Shown piece by piece: positions 55,301-62,673 of a stretch of 64,000 nucleotides of DNA. The position numbers and the translations under genes were made by a program. The DNA lies in the NCBI GenBank assembly GCA_002304345.1, contig NEUU01000005.1, positions 1 through 64,000 on the forward strand, in the 5' to 3' direction. This stretch comes from Verrucomicrobia bacterium Tous-C9LFEB (GTDB lineage: Bacteria; Verrucomicrobiota; Verrucomicrobiia; Methylacidiphilales; UBA1321). Every line of letters begins with the position of its first letter. The stretch's first letter is position 1. The notes beneath the pieces were generated by a model. The model saw nothing but the letters and a program-made list of their open reading frames with translations, was not told where the DNA came from and searched no databases.

Positions 55301-55529
55301 TCAGATAATTCCAATAGGCGAAACCGATCGTTCCCGCTCGCGAGTCGACATCCCAGTCCGAAATTTTTCCCTGCACACCCGTCGTATCCCAATCTCCATC
55401 GAGATGCGCAAAATGATAATCGACCAGATAGCCCACTTGTACGGGGCCTCCCACCGTGGCCCTCGCGACGGTAAGGGGAAACAGGAGACACAGGTACAGC
55501 CACACAGACAACTTCAGGAGAGTAGACAT
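52338..55529 (-). CDS. Large secreted GH99-like (WbsX-type) glycosidase with LamG-like and CBM-like repeats
   Basis: 1063 residues. Signal peptide (MSTLLKLSVWLYLCLLFPLT); two LamG-like beta-sandwich repeats (about 25-390, each with a FKFMLPxKVDG strand and a THxGTPVTATG-type linker); a central TIM-barrel-like domain (about 400-760) with GYKVGMQSFFAGWRDGHHCG, WMADSGVNFFLDCWYRNNDG and the MVMYDNWNEYGEGHYICPT block typical of GH99/WbsX enzymes; then two tandem carbohydrate-binding-like repeats of about 140 residues each (KDFPLVVNDTGYTEYTLDMS and KNFAITANDTGYTEYTLDMS). The codon composition fits neighbours, but the upstream region is AT-rich. Confidence 0.7.
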   Translation of the reverse strand: MSTLLKLSVWLYLCLLFPLTVARATVGGPVQVGYLVDYHFAHLDGDWDTTGVQGKISDWDVDSRAGTIGFAYWNYLTLTDSSATGGIEMWKSFLPQGTGTISVEFKFMLPAKVDGMVWSVNADRTSPLLKFLTSGGNFGYENSSGAFVALITNYTAGQAYTVHADISLPNVSATVFIDGVQKAIGSTVFRSTTLTQAAQFYVGTPVTATGVENLYYLTITKGYKLYERFTNARAGVVPDNWTATTAGGTSAAQLAHGSNPKDMLSFKLEDTSVTAAATLGRSFATSSSKLVWEFKFMLPVKVDGVTTQLRNGSTTALTFTTSGGALAYLNSGGTAVSLWPNYKANVWYIVRVIANPATQKADIYINGKLKGSQVAFATSATTLDNVLFSSSTAGAGTLWADDIYVYDFQPDAADYVPAVQTVTSRGYKVGMQSFFAGWRDGHHCGWDWIYRYPNHDPYIGFFDNGKPEAMDWQLKWMADSGVNFFLDCWYRNNDGPSMKEPLFEYTDGPLHNAYFYAKYSDKVKFAIADYSLAACTASDFSTYILPYWIEYYFKDSRYYVIPGATKGYPVISIGCATSWINLANNAMKNSITALRAALVAEGFDGVVVLASYSGSDKAVMDNLYNAGIDYCYAYWGGNVIGTTQSRLIAQRDAGSELMPIANAGQGQSGEAWDVVFSGAAYTTLTNFGSMSAWMRDTFLPSTTLSGLLSSSMVMYDNWNEYGEGHYICPTNLAGFGYLDGIRTAYTTGSVTYTKPNAAQKARFNVLYTRGWEGRIWAFDSLYADTEGWTGNSQVSGLTQNKGFLEGSITGTDPCLFSRDGYAIDASLYKVIKVRLKNATAGTSAKVFFLTTTDGTYSESKGKDFPLVVNDTGYTEYTLDMSTVATWTGTIRQLRLDPVNVGAVSGMTFSIDYIKVVSDGRSWEFGSLDAGTEGWTANFQTSGVVQNNGCLEGAITGTDPSILSADNCNINASLYKKIKVKLKNATTGTAAKFYFITNADGSYSETKAKNFAITANDTGYTEYTLDMSAVATWTGVIRRFRFDPVDTGATAGTTFSIDYIRVVP

Positions 55530-55954
55530 GAGTTTTAGAGTGGTGAGGGTTTGGGGTTGGATGGATGAAGAGGCGTTCTTTAAACAGCGAATGCTTGAAT
55601 AGATACAGAAGATACAAATTAGGTCAATGCGGGAGTGCTTTATGGGGATCAAATATGTTTATCCTAAAATTAATATCGTAAATATCTTGTTTTAAGATGA
55701 TTAGAGATTAAACAAAATCGTCACTTTATATCGTAATAATTACAATTTTGTTATTTCAAGATTCAAAACATGTCGTGATATTGTTTAACTATGCTAAAAT
55801 AAAACGCACCACCCTCTCGCAGTAAAATCGCCTGATCACGAGCCAAGTGAGGCCGACAAATGAATACGAACCGATCAGGTAAGCGCCATGCTTTTCCTCA
55901 ATGCTGCCGGGTGCGGCTTGTATTGAAGCGGGAGTCTCGTGTAGATTATTGCAA
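55530..55954. other. AT-rich intergenic region
   Basis: Between the divergent GH99-like and secreted-protein genes, especially 55610-55800, the sequence is much richer in A and T than the rest of the window. Short runs such as TTAATATCGTAAATATCTTG and TTATATCGTAATAATTAC recur (TATCGTAA twice). No gene or RNA is recognised; it may be a promoter or silenced-DNA region or mark horizontal gain of the large hydrolase. Confidence 0.5.
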
Positions 55955-56854
55955 ATGCGCCGCCTCCTCTTTTGTCTGGCTTTGCTGCTCACCATGGGAA
56001 TCTTCAGCGCCCGGGCCGAGGTGCGTGTGAGCATTGAATGCGAGCGGGTGAATTATTTGTTGTACGCGCCGGTGGTGGTGCGCGTGATCATTCAGAACAA
56101 CACCGAAGTCGATTTGTCCCTTTCGAGTCAGGGAGAATCCTGGCTGAGTTTCATGGTTACGCGCGGTGACGGTTTCGCGGTGCACACCGATCAAAAGCTC
56201 GACATGGAACCCGTGGTCATCAAGGCGGGTGCCACGAAGAGCACCACGCTGAATCTGACCCCCCACTATTCGTTTCGCGAGCAGGGCAACTACAAGGTGC
56301 GCGCCGTGGTGGATATCCCGGGACAGGGACAAATCCTGTCGGGCAATCTTCAATTCAACGTGGTCAAGGGCCAAACCGTGCTGAGCCGGACGCGGCCGCT
56401 CGAGGGCTCGGAGCGCACGTATACGCTGATCCGTTTTTCGCCGGACAATACTTCCACCCAACTTTACCTGCGGGTCGATGATACGAAGGAAAATCTCGTT
56501 TACTCCACGCTGGAACTCGGCCCCATCACCTCGACCGTAGTGCCGCCGCAGTTTGCCTTCGACAAAGATGGCAGCCTGCATGTTTTGCACACCATTGGAC
56601 AGGGCAGCTACCGCTACAATCGCATCAGCCCGACCGGCGTTTTGGAAAATCAAAGTAATTACGAAGCGGTTCCCGAGATGCCGCCGCGTCTGACTTCGGC
56701 GGGCGATGGTGCCATCATGGTGGCGGGTGGACAGGTGCTCAATCAGGAGAATCGCCGGGATCGTCTCTCGGAAGCGAAGTTCCCCGTGGCCAACGCGCAG
56801 GGCAAGACTCCCGCAGCGAATGCTCCCGCCAACGGCCCGGTCAAACCGCAGTGA
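55955..56854 (+). CDS. Secreted protein with immunoglobulin-like N-terminal domain
   Basis: 299 residues. Signal peptide (MRRLLFCLALLLTMGIFSAR), a beta-sandwich (about 22-135, RVSIECERVNYLLYAPVVVRVIIQNNTEVDLSL), a second beta-rich part (145-250) and an Asn/Ala/Pro-rich tail. Looks periplasmic or surface; no family name. It ends 64 bp before aroE. Confidence 0.65.
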   Translation: MRRLLFCLALLLTMGIFSARAEVRVSIECERVNYLLYAPVVVRVIIQNNTEVDLSLSSQGESWLSFMVTRGDGFAVHTDQKLDMEPVVIKAGATKSTTLNLTPHYSFREQGNYKVRAVVDIPGQGQILSGNLQFNVVKGQTVLSRTRPLEGSERTYTLIRFSPDNTSTQLYLRVDDTKENLVYSTLELGPITSTVVPPQFAFDKDGSLHVLHTIGQGSYRYNRISPTGVLENQSNYEAVPEMPPRLTSAGDGAIMVAGGQVLNQENRRDRLSEAKFPVANAQGKTPAANAPANGPVKPQ

Positions 56855-56918
56855 TCCGCCTCCCGCACAATTTGATCGTCAATCGACGTGCGCCATTACT
56901 AACGTAGACGTCTTACCG

Positions 56919-57866
56919 ATGGCCACTCCTTCTACCGCAGCACCCGACTCCGATCAGGTTTTCACTTTGGAAACGATGGGGCAGATCGCTGCTGCCCCGA
57001 AACCGTACGCGGTGCTCGGTTATCCGGTGACGCATTCCCTCTCGCCTTCCTTCCAACGCGCCGCATTCGGAGCGCTGCAAATCCCGGCGCAATATCATCG
57101 CATCGAAACGCCTGCGGAAAAACTTCCTGCCGTCGTGGCGGCGATGAAGGCCCAACAATTCGGCGGATGGAACTGCACGCTGCCGCTCAAGATCGATATG
57201 CTCGGTCTCGTCGATGAAGCGACGGAAACGGCGCGCATCCTCGGCGCGGTCAATACGGTGCTCAACGACAACGGACGGCTCATCGGTTTCAACACCGATG
57301 GCGAAGGCTGGGTCGCGGCGATGCGCGAGGAATTCGGCGTCGATGTGCATGATCTGCGCATCATGATTCTGGGTGTCGGCGGGGCCGGTCGCGCGCTCGC
57401 GACCCAGGCCGCGCTGGAGAAATGTCAGCGGCTGGTATTGGTGAACCGCACCGCCTCGCGCGCGCAGGAATTGGCCGCGCAACTCGCCCCGGTGATTCAT
57501 AGCGACAAGCTGCTCGGCGCGCATGCGCGGATCGAAGCGATTCCGTGGGATGAGGAAATCATTGGCCGCGAACTCGCCGACATCGATCTGCTCGTCAATG
57601 CGACCAGCTCCGGCTTGAAGAGCTACGACCTGCCGCTGTTGCCCGCGCGCGTGCTGTCGCCGAGCCTGCTGGTGTACGATACCATTTATAAACCGCACCG
57701 GACGAAGTTGCTGCTCAACGCCGAGCAAGCCGGAGCCCGCGTGGCGAATGGCTTGTCAATGCTGCTGCATCAAGGCGCCGCCGCGTTCAGCTTGTGGACG
57801 GGACGACCTGCGCCGCTTGCCGCCATGCGCAGCGCGTTGCAACAGGCGGCTTCCGCCAGCGTCTAG
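56919..57866 (+). CDS. aroE: Shikimate dehydrogenase
   Basis: 315 residues. Substrate-binding VLGYPVTHSLSPSFQRAAF, catalytic Lys in GGWNCTLPLK (usual NVTxPxK), GAVNTVL, GFNTDGEGWVAAM, NADP-binding ILGVGGAGRALATQAA, NRTASRA and NATSSGL. Slightly longer than usual at the N-terminus (about 25 extra residues). The ATG used (MATPSTAAPDS) follows AAACGTAGACGTC without a clear Shine-Dalgarno. Complements aroC and aroK elsewhere in the window. Confidence 0.93.
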   Translation: MATPSTAAPDSDQVFTLETMGQIAAAPKPYAVLGYPVTHSLSPSFQRAAFGALQIPAQYHRIETPAEKLPAVVAAMKAQQFGGWNCTLPLKIDMLGLVDEATETARILGAVNTVLNDNGRLIGFNTDGEGWVAAMREEFGVDVHDLRIMILGVGGAGRALATQAALEKCQRLVLVNRTASRAQELAAQLAPVIHSDKLLGAHARIEAIPWDEEIIGRELADIDLLVNATSSGLKSYDLPLLPARVLSPSLLVYDTIYKPHRTKLLLNAEQAGARVANGLSMLLHQGAAAFSLWTGRPAPLAAMRSALQQAASASV

Positions 57867-57892
57867 ACTTTTTCATTCATCCTTACCTGACC

Positions 57893-58768
57893 ATGATCCC
57901 GACCCTCGAACTTACCGGTTATAATATCCCCCTCTTCACGGCCTTCGCTTTTGTCGTCGGTGCCTGCGTGGGGTCCTTCCTCAACGTCTGCATTTACCGG
58001 ATTCCGCTCGATGTCTCGGTGGTGACGCCCGGCTCGCACTGTTCCTCCTGCGGCACGCCGATTCCGTGGTTCCACAATCTGCCGATCGTGAGCTGGTTTG
58101 TGCTCCGCGGTCGCGCGGCTTGTTGCGGCGTGCGCATTGACCGCCGCTACTGGATGATCGAACTGCTCACCGCTCTCGCCTTTGCCGCGATCTTCTGGAA
58201 GTACCATCCGCAAGGTCTCGGCGTGGTGTTGGTCTATGCGTTGATGACGGCAGGCCTGATTATCGCCAGCGCGATCGACATGGATCATTTCATCATCCCG
58301 GATCGCTTCACCCTCGGTGGTGCGATCGCGGGCATGGTGTGCAGCACGCTGGTCCCGGCGTTGCAGGGACAAACCACCGCGTTTGCCGGATTCACGGAAA
58401 GTTTGCGCGGAGCATTTGTCGGCGGGTTCGTTCTCTGGGCCGTGGCGATGATCGGTTCCAAAGTTTTCCGCAAGGAAGCGATGGGCATGGGCGATGTGAA
58501 ATTCATTGCCGGAATGGGGGCTTTCCTCGGCTGGACCTCAATCCTGTGGATCATCCCGGTCTCCGCGTTCATCGGCTCGATCTTCGGCATCGGCATGATC
58601 TTCTCCAAGGGCGGCACGTGGGGCACGCGCATGCCGTATGGACCGTTCCTTGCCATTGCGGCGTTCTTCTGGCTCTTCGGCGGATCGTACGCGACGGACA
58701 GTTATTTCGATCACTTGAAGAAGTCGCTCGAGACAGCGCCGCTCACGCAAGACGCGTACAAGCCATAG
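57893..58768 (+). CDS. Prepilin peptidase (type IV leader peptidase)
   Basis: 291 residues, about eight membrane helices. The active-site Asp lies in ASAIDMDHFIIPD and the second in GMGDVKF; N-terminal GACVGSFLNVCIYRIP is typical. The usual second Cys pair of the zinc motif (C-x2-C ... C-x2-C) is altered: HCSSCGTPIPW keeps the first pair, but RAACCGVRI has adjacent cysteines instead. It would process the prepilin-like protein at 47487. It lies 26 bp after aroE, so they may share a transcript. Confidence 0.9.
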   Translation: MIPTLELTGYNIPLFTAFAFVVGACVGSFLNVCIYRIPLDVSVVTPGSHCSSCGTPIPWFHNLPIVSWFVLRGRAACCGVRIDRRYWMIELLTALAFAAIFWKYHPQGLGVVLVYALMTAGLIIASAIDMDHFIIPDRFTLGGAIAGMVCSTLVPALQGQTTAFAGFTESLRGAFVGGFVLWAVAMIGSKVFRKEAMGMGDVKFIAGMGAFLGWTSILWIIPVSAFIGSIFGIGMIFSKGGTWGTRMPYGPFLAIAAFFWLFGGSYATDSYFDHLKKSLETAPLTQDAYKP

Positions 58769-58774
58769 CGCGAT

Positions 58775-59635
58775 TTACTGCGGATGTTTCGGCGTGGCCC
58801 CGCGTTGGGAGGCGACAAATTCCCCCAGTCGGCAGGCCCGATGCAGACATTCCCACGGCGCGGCATCCGGTTCGAGGAGGCTCTCCACCAGGGCGGCCAG
58901 AAACGCATCTCCCGCGCCCACCGTATCGACCACCCGGACCGGGTGCGCGTCGACCCAGTACCATTCCAGAGCGTAGAGCAGGCCAGCGCCTTGAGCTCCC
59001 GCCGTGACGCAAACCGCTTTTGCCCCGGTTTCTTCCGCCATCAACCGCGCCAAGGCTTCGAGGGTATGGTGGCCGGAAGTCTCGTCCATTAACTTGACGA
59101 TCTCCGTGTCGTTGAGCTTTACCAGATCCGCTTCCCGTATTAATTCCCACACCCGCTCGGCGGTATCGTAGGGAGGGCGCAAATTCACATCGCACACTTT
59201 GAACGCACCGGCGGCCTTCTCCAGCAGGAGGGAAAGTTGATGCCGGTTGTGGGCCGTACGTTGGGCCAGCGTGCCGTAAATGATCGCATCGGCCTCGGTG
59301 GCGGCTTCGAGCAACTCCGGTGTCACCGGGATGTCATCCCACGCCACGCCCTCATTGATGGTGTAGTGGGCGTTGCGGTTCGCATCGAGCTGCACCGTCA
59401 CTGTGCCTGTGGGCAGGGCCGGATGCCAGGCGACAAAACGGGTGTCTATGCCCCAATGCTTCAACTGCGTCACCAGCTCATGCCCCAGCCCATCTCGGCC
59501 CACAGCCGTGACCGGATAGGCCATGGCTCCCAACTGGTTGAGATGAAACGCCACATTCAGGGGTGCTCCCCCAATAAAGCGTCCCTCCGGGAGGCAATCC
59601 CAGAGCGCTTCGCCAAAACATAAAATCGATCTCAT
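58775..59635 (-). CDS. PfkB-family carbohydrate kinase (fructokinase-like)
   Basis: 286 residues. LCFGEALWDCLPEGRFIGGA at the N-terminus, FHLNQLG, and the C-terminal PfkB signature DTVGAGDAFLAALVE with the catalytic Asp. Resembles bacterial fructokinases (ScrK-type). It ends 7 bp from the convergent prepilin peptidase gene. Sugar specificity unproven. Confidence 0.9.
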   Translation of the reverse strand: MRSILCFGEALWDCLPEGRFIGGAPLNVAFHLNQLGAMAYPVTAVGRDGLGHELVTQLKHWGIDTRFVAWHPALPTGTVTVQLDANRNAHYTINEGVAWDDIPVTPELLEAATEADAIIYGTLAQRTAHNRHQLSLLLEKAAGAFKVCDVNLRPPYDTAERVWELIREADLVKLNDTEIVKLMDETSGHHTLEALARLMAEETGAKAVCVTAGAQGAGLLYALEWYWVDAHPVRVVDTVGAGDAFLAALVESLLEPDAAPWECLHRACRLGEFVASQRGATPKHPQ

Positions 59636-59690
59636 GACAGGCTTGCTCTCAATCTAAACTTAGGCATAATGCAAAGTCCAACCAAACGTC

Positions 59691-59765
59691 GCCAGGGTAG
59701 CTCAGAGGTAGAGCAGGGGACTCATAAGCCCTTGGTCGGGAGTTCAATTCTCCCCCCTGGCACCA
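59691..59765 (+). tRNA. tRNA-Met (CAT anticodon)
   Basis: GCCAGGG acceptor stem pairs with CCCTGGC, D-arm GCTC-AGAGGTA-GAGC, anticodon loop CTCATAA giving anticodon CAT, T-arm GGGAG-TTCAATT-CTCCC, encoded CCA. Elongator Met is most likely; an Ile2 tRNA with lysidine-modified CAT cannot be excluded by sequence alone. A 5'-G:C first pair argues against the initiator type. Confidence 0.93.
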
Positions 59766-59796
59766 TTTTCCCCTCTCAAAAAAGCTTTGGAGAGCG

Positions 59797-60243
59797 TTAT
59801 TTCAACGCCGCATCGACGAAGACCAGGGCTTTGTCCTCGGGCTTGAAGCGGGCCAGCACTTTGCCATCTTGCCGCGACCACGTCTTGTCGCCCTTCTTGG
59901 TCCGGACCGCATTCCATTTCTGGTTTCCGCCTTGTATGACGAGCAGTTTTTGCACGTCGGCTTCGGTCAATTCCTCGTGAGTGCCGTCCACGAGGGGGAG
60001 CCGGGAATAGATTTCCATGGTCGATTTTTTGCCATCGAAATAGATGGATGCCGAATAGATATCGACCTTGTACAGGAGTTGTCCCCCCACGGATTTGCCT
60101 GCGCCGTAGCGCTTGAAAAGTTGTTCCGGCGTGTCGCCGATCACGGCATGAAGTGGCACCGCCGTGCTGCCCAGAATCGCCAGAACCCCCATACCCAGAA
60201 TACGCCAACCCAGCCCAACCCGCTTAGCAGTAATAGAAGACAC
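59797..60243 (-). CDS. Secreted protein of unknown function
   Basis: 148 residues with a signal sequence (WRILGMGVLAILGSTAVPLHA). The mature part (GDTPEQLFKRYGAGKSVGGQ ... FVDAALK) has a mixed alpha/beta look with a GTHEELTEADVQKLL helix. It starts with GTG. No family recognised; lies between the tRNA and the desaturase in the same direction as the latter. Confidence 0.65.
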   Translation of the reverse strand: MSSITAKRVGLGWRILGMGVLAILGSTAVPLHAVIGDTPEQLFKRYGAGKSVGGQLLYKVDIYSASIYFDGKKSTMEIYSRLPLVDGTHEELTEADVQKLLVIQGGNQKWNAVRTKKGDKTWSRQDGKVLARFKPEDKALVFVDAALK

Positions 60244-60306
60244 CCCGCTGTTTAATCACATCTCGTGCCACCAATCAAGTCAGTGTCACGTTGGATTCCG
60301 GTAAAC

Positions 60307-60340
60307 AAAAAGGGCGACACCAGATGGTGTCGCCCTTTTT
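60307..60340. terminator. Bidirectional intrinsic terminator
   Basis: AAAAAGGGCGACACCA-GA-TGGTGTCGCCCTTTTT: perfect 16 bp complementarity including the A/T arms. It ends the desaturase transcript (minus strand). Confidence 0.93.
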
Positions 60341-60359
60341 GGACCGTGTGCGGGAGGAA

Positions 60360-61277
60360 TTAGCGCGAGGCGAGAGCCGGTTCCGGCTCGGAGGCCGTCG
60401 CGGCTTCCGCTTGGGCAGCTTCGGCTTGACCGGCGATCATGGCTTCGCGTTTGAGGAGGCGGGCCGGGGGCGCTTTCAGGTCCCACACGATGTGGAAGAA
60501 CGAAAGAGTCTTCAGCACGTAGTAGGTGATGTCCACTTCGTACCAGAAAAAGCCCTGACGGCAGGAGATCGGGTAGTGGTGATGATTATTATGCCAGCCT
60601 TCGCCGAGCGTGAGGAACGCCAGCCAGAGGGAATTCTTGCTGTGTTCGCCCGTCTCGTAACGGCGGTTGCCGAACATGTGGCAGAGCGAATTGATGGCGA
60701 ACGTGGTGTGGTAGAGAATGACCGTACTGACGAAGAAACCCCACACCAGACCGATCCAACCGCCTACGAGGTAGCAGCCGACCGCGACCGTGACGGGAGG
60801 AATCCAGTGGTACTTGTCGATGAAGACCAGTTCCGGGTATTTGGTCAGATCCTGCACCGCCTTCGACTCATACTCGTCATATTCGTTGGAGAGCACCCAG
60901 CCGACATGCGACCAGTAGAAACCTTCCAGCTTCGCGGAGTGCAAATCTTCCTCCGTATCGGAATGCTTGTGGTGGTGGCGATGGTGGGCCGCCCACCAGA
61001 GCGCGCCTTTTTGCGCGGAAGCGCCGCCGATAAAGGCCAGCACGAACTGGAAAAAGCGGCTGGTCTTGTAACTGCGGTGAGAAAAGTAGCGGTGATAGCC
61101 GCCGGTGATGCCGAATTTGCGAACTAAAAACATTCCAGCGCACAGTGCAGCAGCCTGCCAAGTGATCCCCAGCCAGATGACTGAGAGGCAGACAAAGTGC
61201 ACAGCGATAAAGAGTAACCCTGAGGCGCTTAGTTTAAATTGATTGGTCATAGATGTTGAATGGGAATAAGGCATCAT
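60360..61277 (-). CDS. Acyl-CoA/acyl-lipid delta-9 fatty-acid desaturase
   Basis: 305 residues, membrane di-iron desaturase. The three His boxes are HRYFSH, HHRHHH (HxxHH form) and HNNHHH; about four membrane helices; a Glu/Ala-rich tail (EAAQAEAATASEPEP). Introduces a double bond into saturated acyl chains, probably for membrane fluidity. Start placed at the tandem ATG (MMPYSHSTS) with AAGGG six bases upstream; MTNQFKLSAS at 61250 is an alternative. Confidence 0.92.
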   Translation of the reverse strand: MMPYSHSTSMTNQFKLSASGLLFIAVHFVCLSVIWLGITWQAAALCAGMFLVRKFGITGGYHRYFSHRSYKTSRFFQFVLAFIGGASAQKGALWWAAHHRHHHKHSDTEEDLHSAKLEGFYWSHVGWVLSNEYDEYESKAVQDLTKYPELVFIDKYHWIPPVTVAVGCYLVGGWIGLVWGFFVSTVILYHTTFAINSLCHMFGNRRYETGEHSKNSLWLAFLTLGEGWHNNHHHYPISCRQGFFWYEVDITYYVLKTLSFFHIVWDLKAPPARLLKREAMIAGQAEAAQAEAATASEPEPALASR

Positions 61278-61388
61278 TATCGACCCTTTTAGCAAAGTTA
61301 CTAGTAAAAAAATTGTCCCGGAATTGCTCTCTCGCAAGGAAAGTCTTGAACCAGAGCCCGTTCGGCGTATTTTGTCCCCTTCCTAATC

Positions 61389-61646
61389 ATGCTTGATCCT
61401 GAACTTTTAGACATGCTTTGTTGCCCCGAAACACGGGCCGATTTGACCCTTGCCACGGCGGCCGAGTTGTCCACGCTGAACCGCGCCATCAGCGAGGGTC
61501 GGGTCAAGAACCGCGCGGGGACTGCCGTCACAGAAGCCATCAGCGATGCCCTCATTCGGGCGGATCGCAAGGTGGCCTACCTCGTCCGCAATGACATTCC
61601 GGTCATGCTCATCGACGAAGCCATCGCGCTCGATGGGCTCTTGTAA
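61389..61646 (+). CDS. Trm112-like protein
   Basis: 85 residues. LDPELLDMLCCPETRADLTL at the start and VRNDIPVMLIDEAIALD at the end fit the Trm112/UPF0434 family, a small zinc-ribbon or zinc-free methyltransferase partner. Here only the first Cys pair position survives (CCPE) and the second is absent, so it is probably zinc-free. It is followed by three DsrE-type genes in the same direction. Confidence 0.82.
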   Translation: MLDPELLDMLCCPETRADLTLATAAELSTLNRAISEGRVKNRAGTAVTEAISDALIRADRKVAYLVRNDIPVMLIDEAIALDGLL

Positions 61647-61697
61647 ATTGGATTCGCGGCGTGGACAGGTCACCCGATTCGATCTAATTTAAACGCC

Positions 61698-62021
61698 ATG
61701 TCCGCTTCCCTCTCCGGCAAAAAACTTGGCGTTCTGCTTTCCACGCCGCCCGCGAGCGCGAATTTCAAGCCCGTGCTGGCCTTGATCCATTCCGCTGTTG
61801 ACGCTGGGGTGACGGTCTATTTCTACTGCATCGATGAGGCCGTCCATTGCGTGCACACGCCGGAAGTTCAGGCGCTCAAAGCGCGTGGTGTTCACCTCTT
61901 CGGCTGTGCCTATGGCGCGCACGAGCACCACGTCGCGGTCGACGATTCCGCCGCATTCTCCGGGCTTACCGTCGTCTCCGACATCATCGCCAATACGGAC
62001 CGTTTTGTTTCCTTCAACTGA
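61698..62021 (+). CDS. DsrE-family sulfur-relay-like protein
   Basis: 107 residues with the DsrE fold: KKLGVLLSTPPASANFKPVL, TVYFYCIDEAVHC and HLFGCAYGAHEH, where Cys in GCAYG sits at the position of the active-site Cys of DsrE/TusD. Two bases separate its stop from the next gene, and the three genes look like a TusDCB/DsrEFH-type unit. The sulfur-accepting role is inferred. Confidence 0.72.
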   Translation: MSASLSGKKLGVLLSTPPASANFKPVLALIHSAVDAGVTVYFYCIDEAVHCVHTPEVQALKARGVHLFGCAYGAHEHHVAVDDSAAFSGLTVVSDIIANTDRFVSFN

Positions 62022-62023
62022 TT

Positions 62024-62380
62024 ATGGCCTCGCTCCCCCGCACCTTGGTGGTTGTCAGTTCCGATCCCCGCACCAGCGCCCGCCCGGCCGAGGGTATCCG
62101 CATTGCGGCGGGTGTCGGTGCGTGGAAAAAGACAATCGTCACGCTGCTCCTGCGCGGTCCCGCCGGGTACAGCCTCGGGGAATACGTCGATGAACTCGTC
62201 CACGAGGATTGCTACACACGCTATCTGCCGATCGTCGCGGAAGCAGGGCCGCCGATTTATCTGGCCGACGACTTTACAGACCTCGACGCGCTCGAAGGTT
62301 CTCCGTTCAAATACCAGCGTGTGTCCGAGGCCGAGATCGTCAAGCTTTACGCCGAGAACGACTATTTCATCCAGATGTAA
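62024..62380 (+). CDS. DsrE/DsrF-family protein
   Basis: 118 residues, DsrE-like fold (RTLVVVSSDPRTSARPAEGI, IYLADDFTDLDALEG). It follows the first DsrE gene by 2 bp and the third begins 4 bp later, so it is co-translated. Probably the DsrF/TusC-like member of the trio. A single Cys (EDCYTRY). Confidence 0.68.
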   Translation: MASLPRTLVVVSSDPRTSARPAEGIRIAAGVGAWKKTIVTLLLRGPAGYSLGEYVDELVHEDCYTRYLPIVAEAGPPIYLADDFTDLDALEGSPFKYQRVSEAEIVKLYAENDYFIQM

Positions 62381-62384
62381 GCCC

Positions 62385-62582
62385 ATGAAAAACTTGCTCC
62401 ACATCCGTTTGACCGAGTCATCTACTCCGGAAGCACAGGCGATCATCGCTGCGCAGAAAAAGGACCCCGCCGTTTCGGTCGAGATTATGCAGCTCACGAG
62501 CGAAAACGCTCCCGCCGTACTCGAAAAGATTTTCGCCACCGAATCGATCTGCGTCTGGCCTGCTCCCAGACAAACTGCGTAA
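62385..62582 (+). CDS. DsrH/TusB-like small protein
   Basis: 65 residues (MKNLLHIRLTESSTPEAQAI, then IAAQKKDPAVSVEIMQLTSE, ending WPAPRQTA). It is short and of DsrH/TusB type: a beta strand, helix, strand, helix. It completes a three-gene unit with the two DsrE-like genes. Start ATG at 62385, 4 bp after the previous stop. Confidence 0.62.
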   Translation: MKNLLHIRLTESSTPEAQAIIAAQKKDPAVSVEIMQLTSENAPAVLEKIFATESICVWPAPRQTA

Positions 62583-62673
62583 CAATTAGTCTGGTAGCGG
62601 ATTAGGTTCGCCAAGCGGGCGAAGCTTGAGTATACATACTGTTGGTCGGTTTAACCCTTAACCCCCTGTTCTT

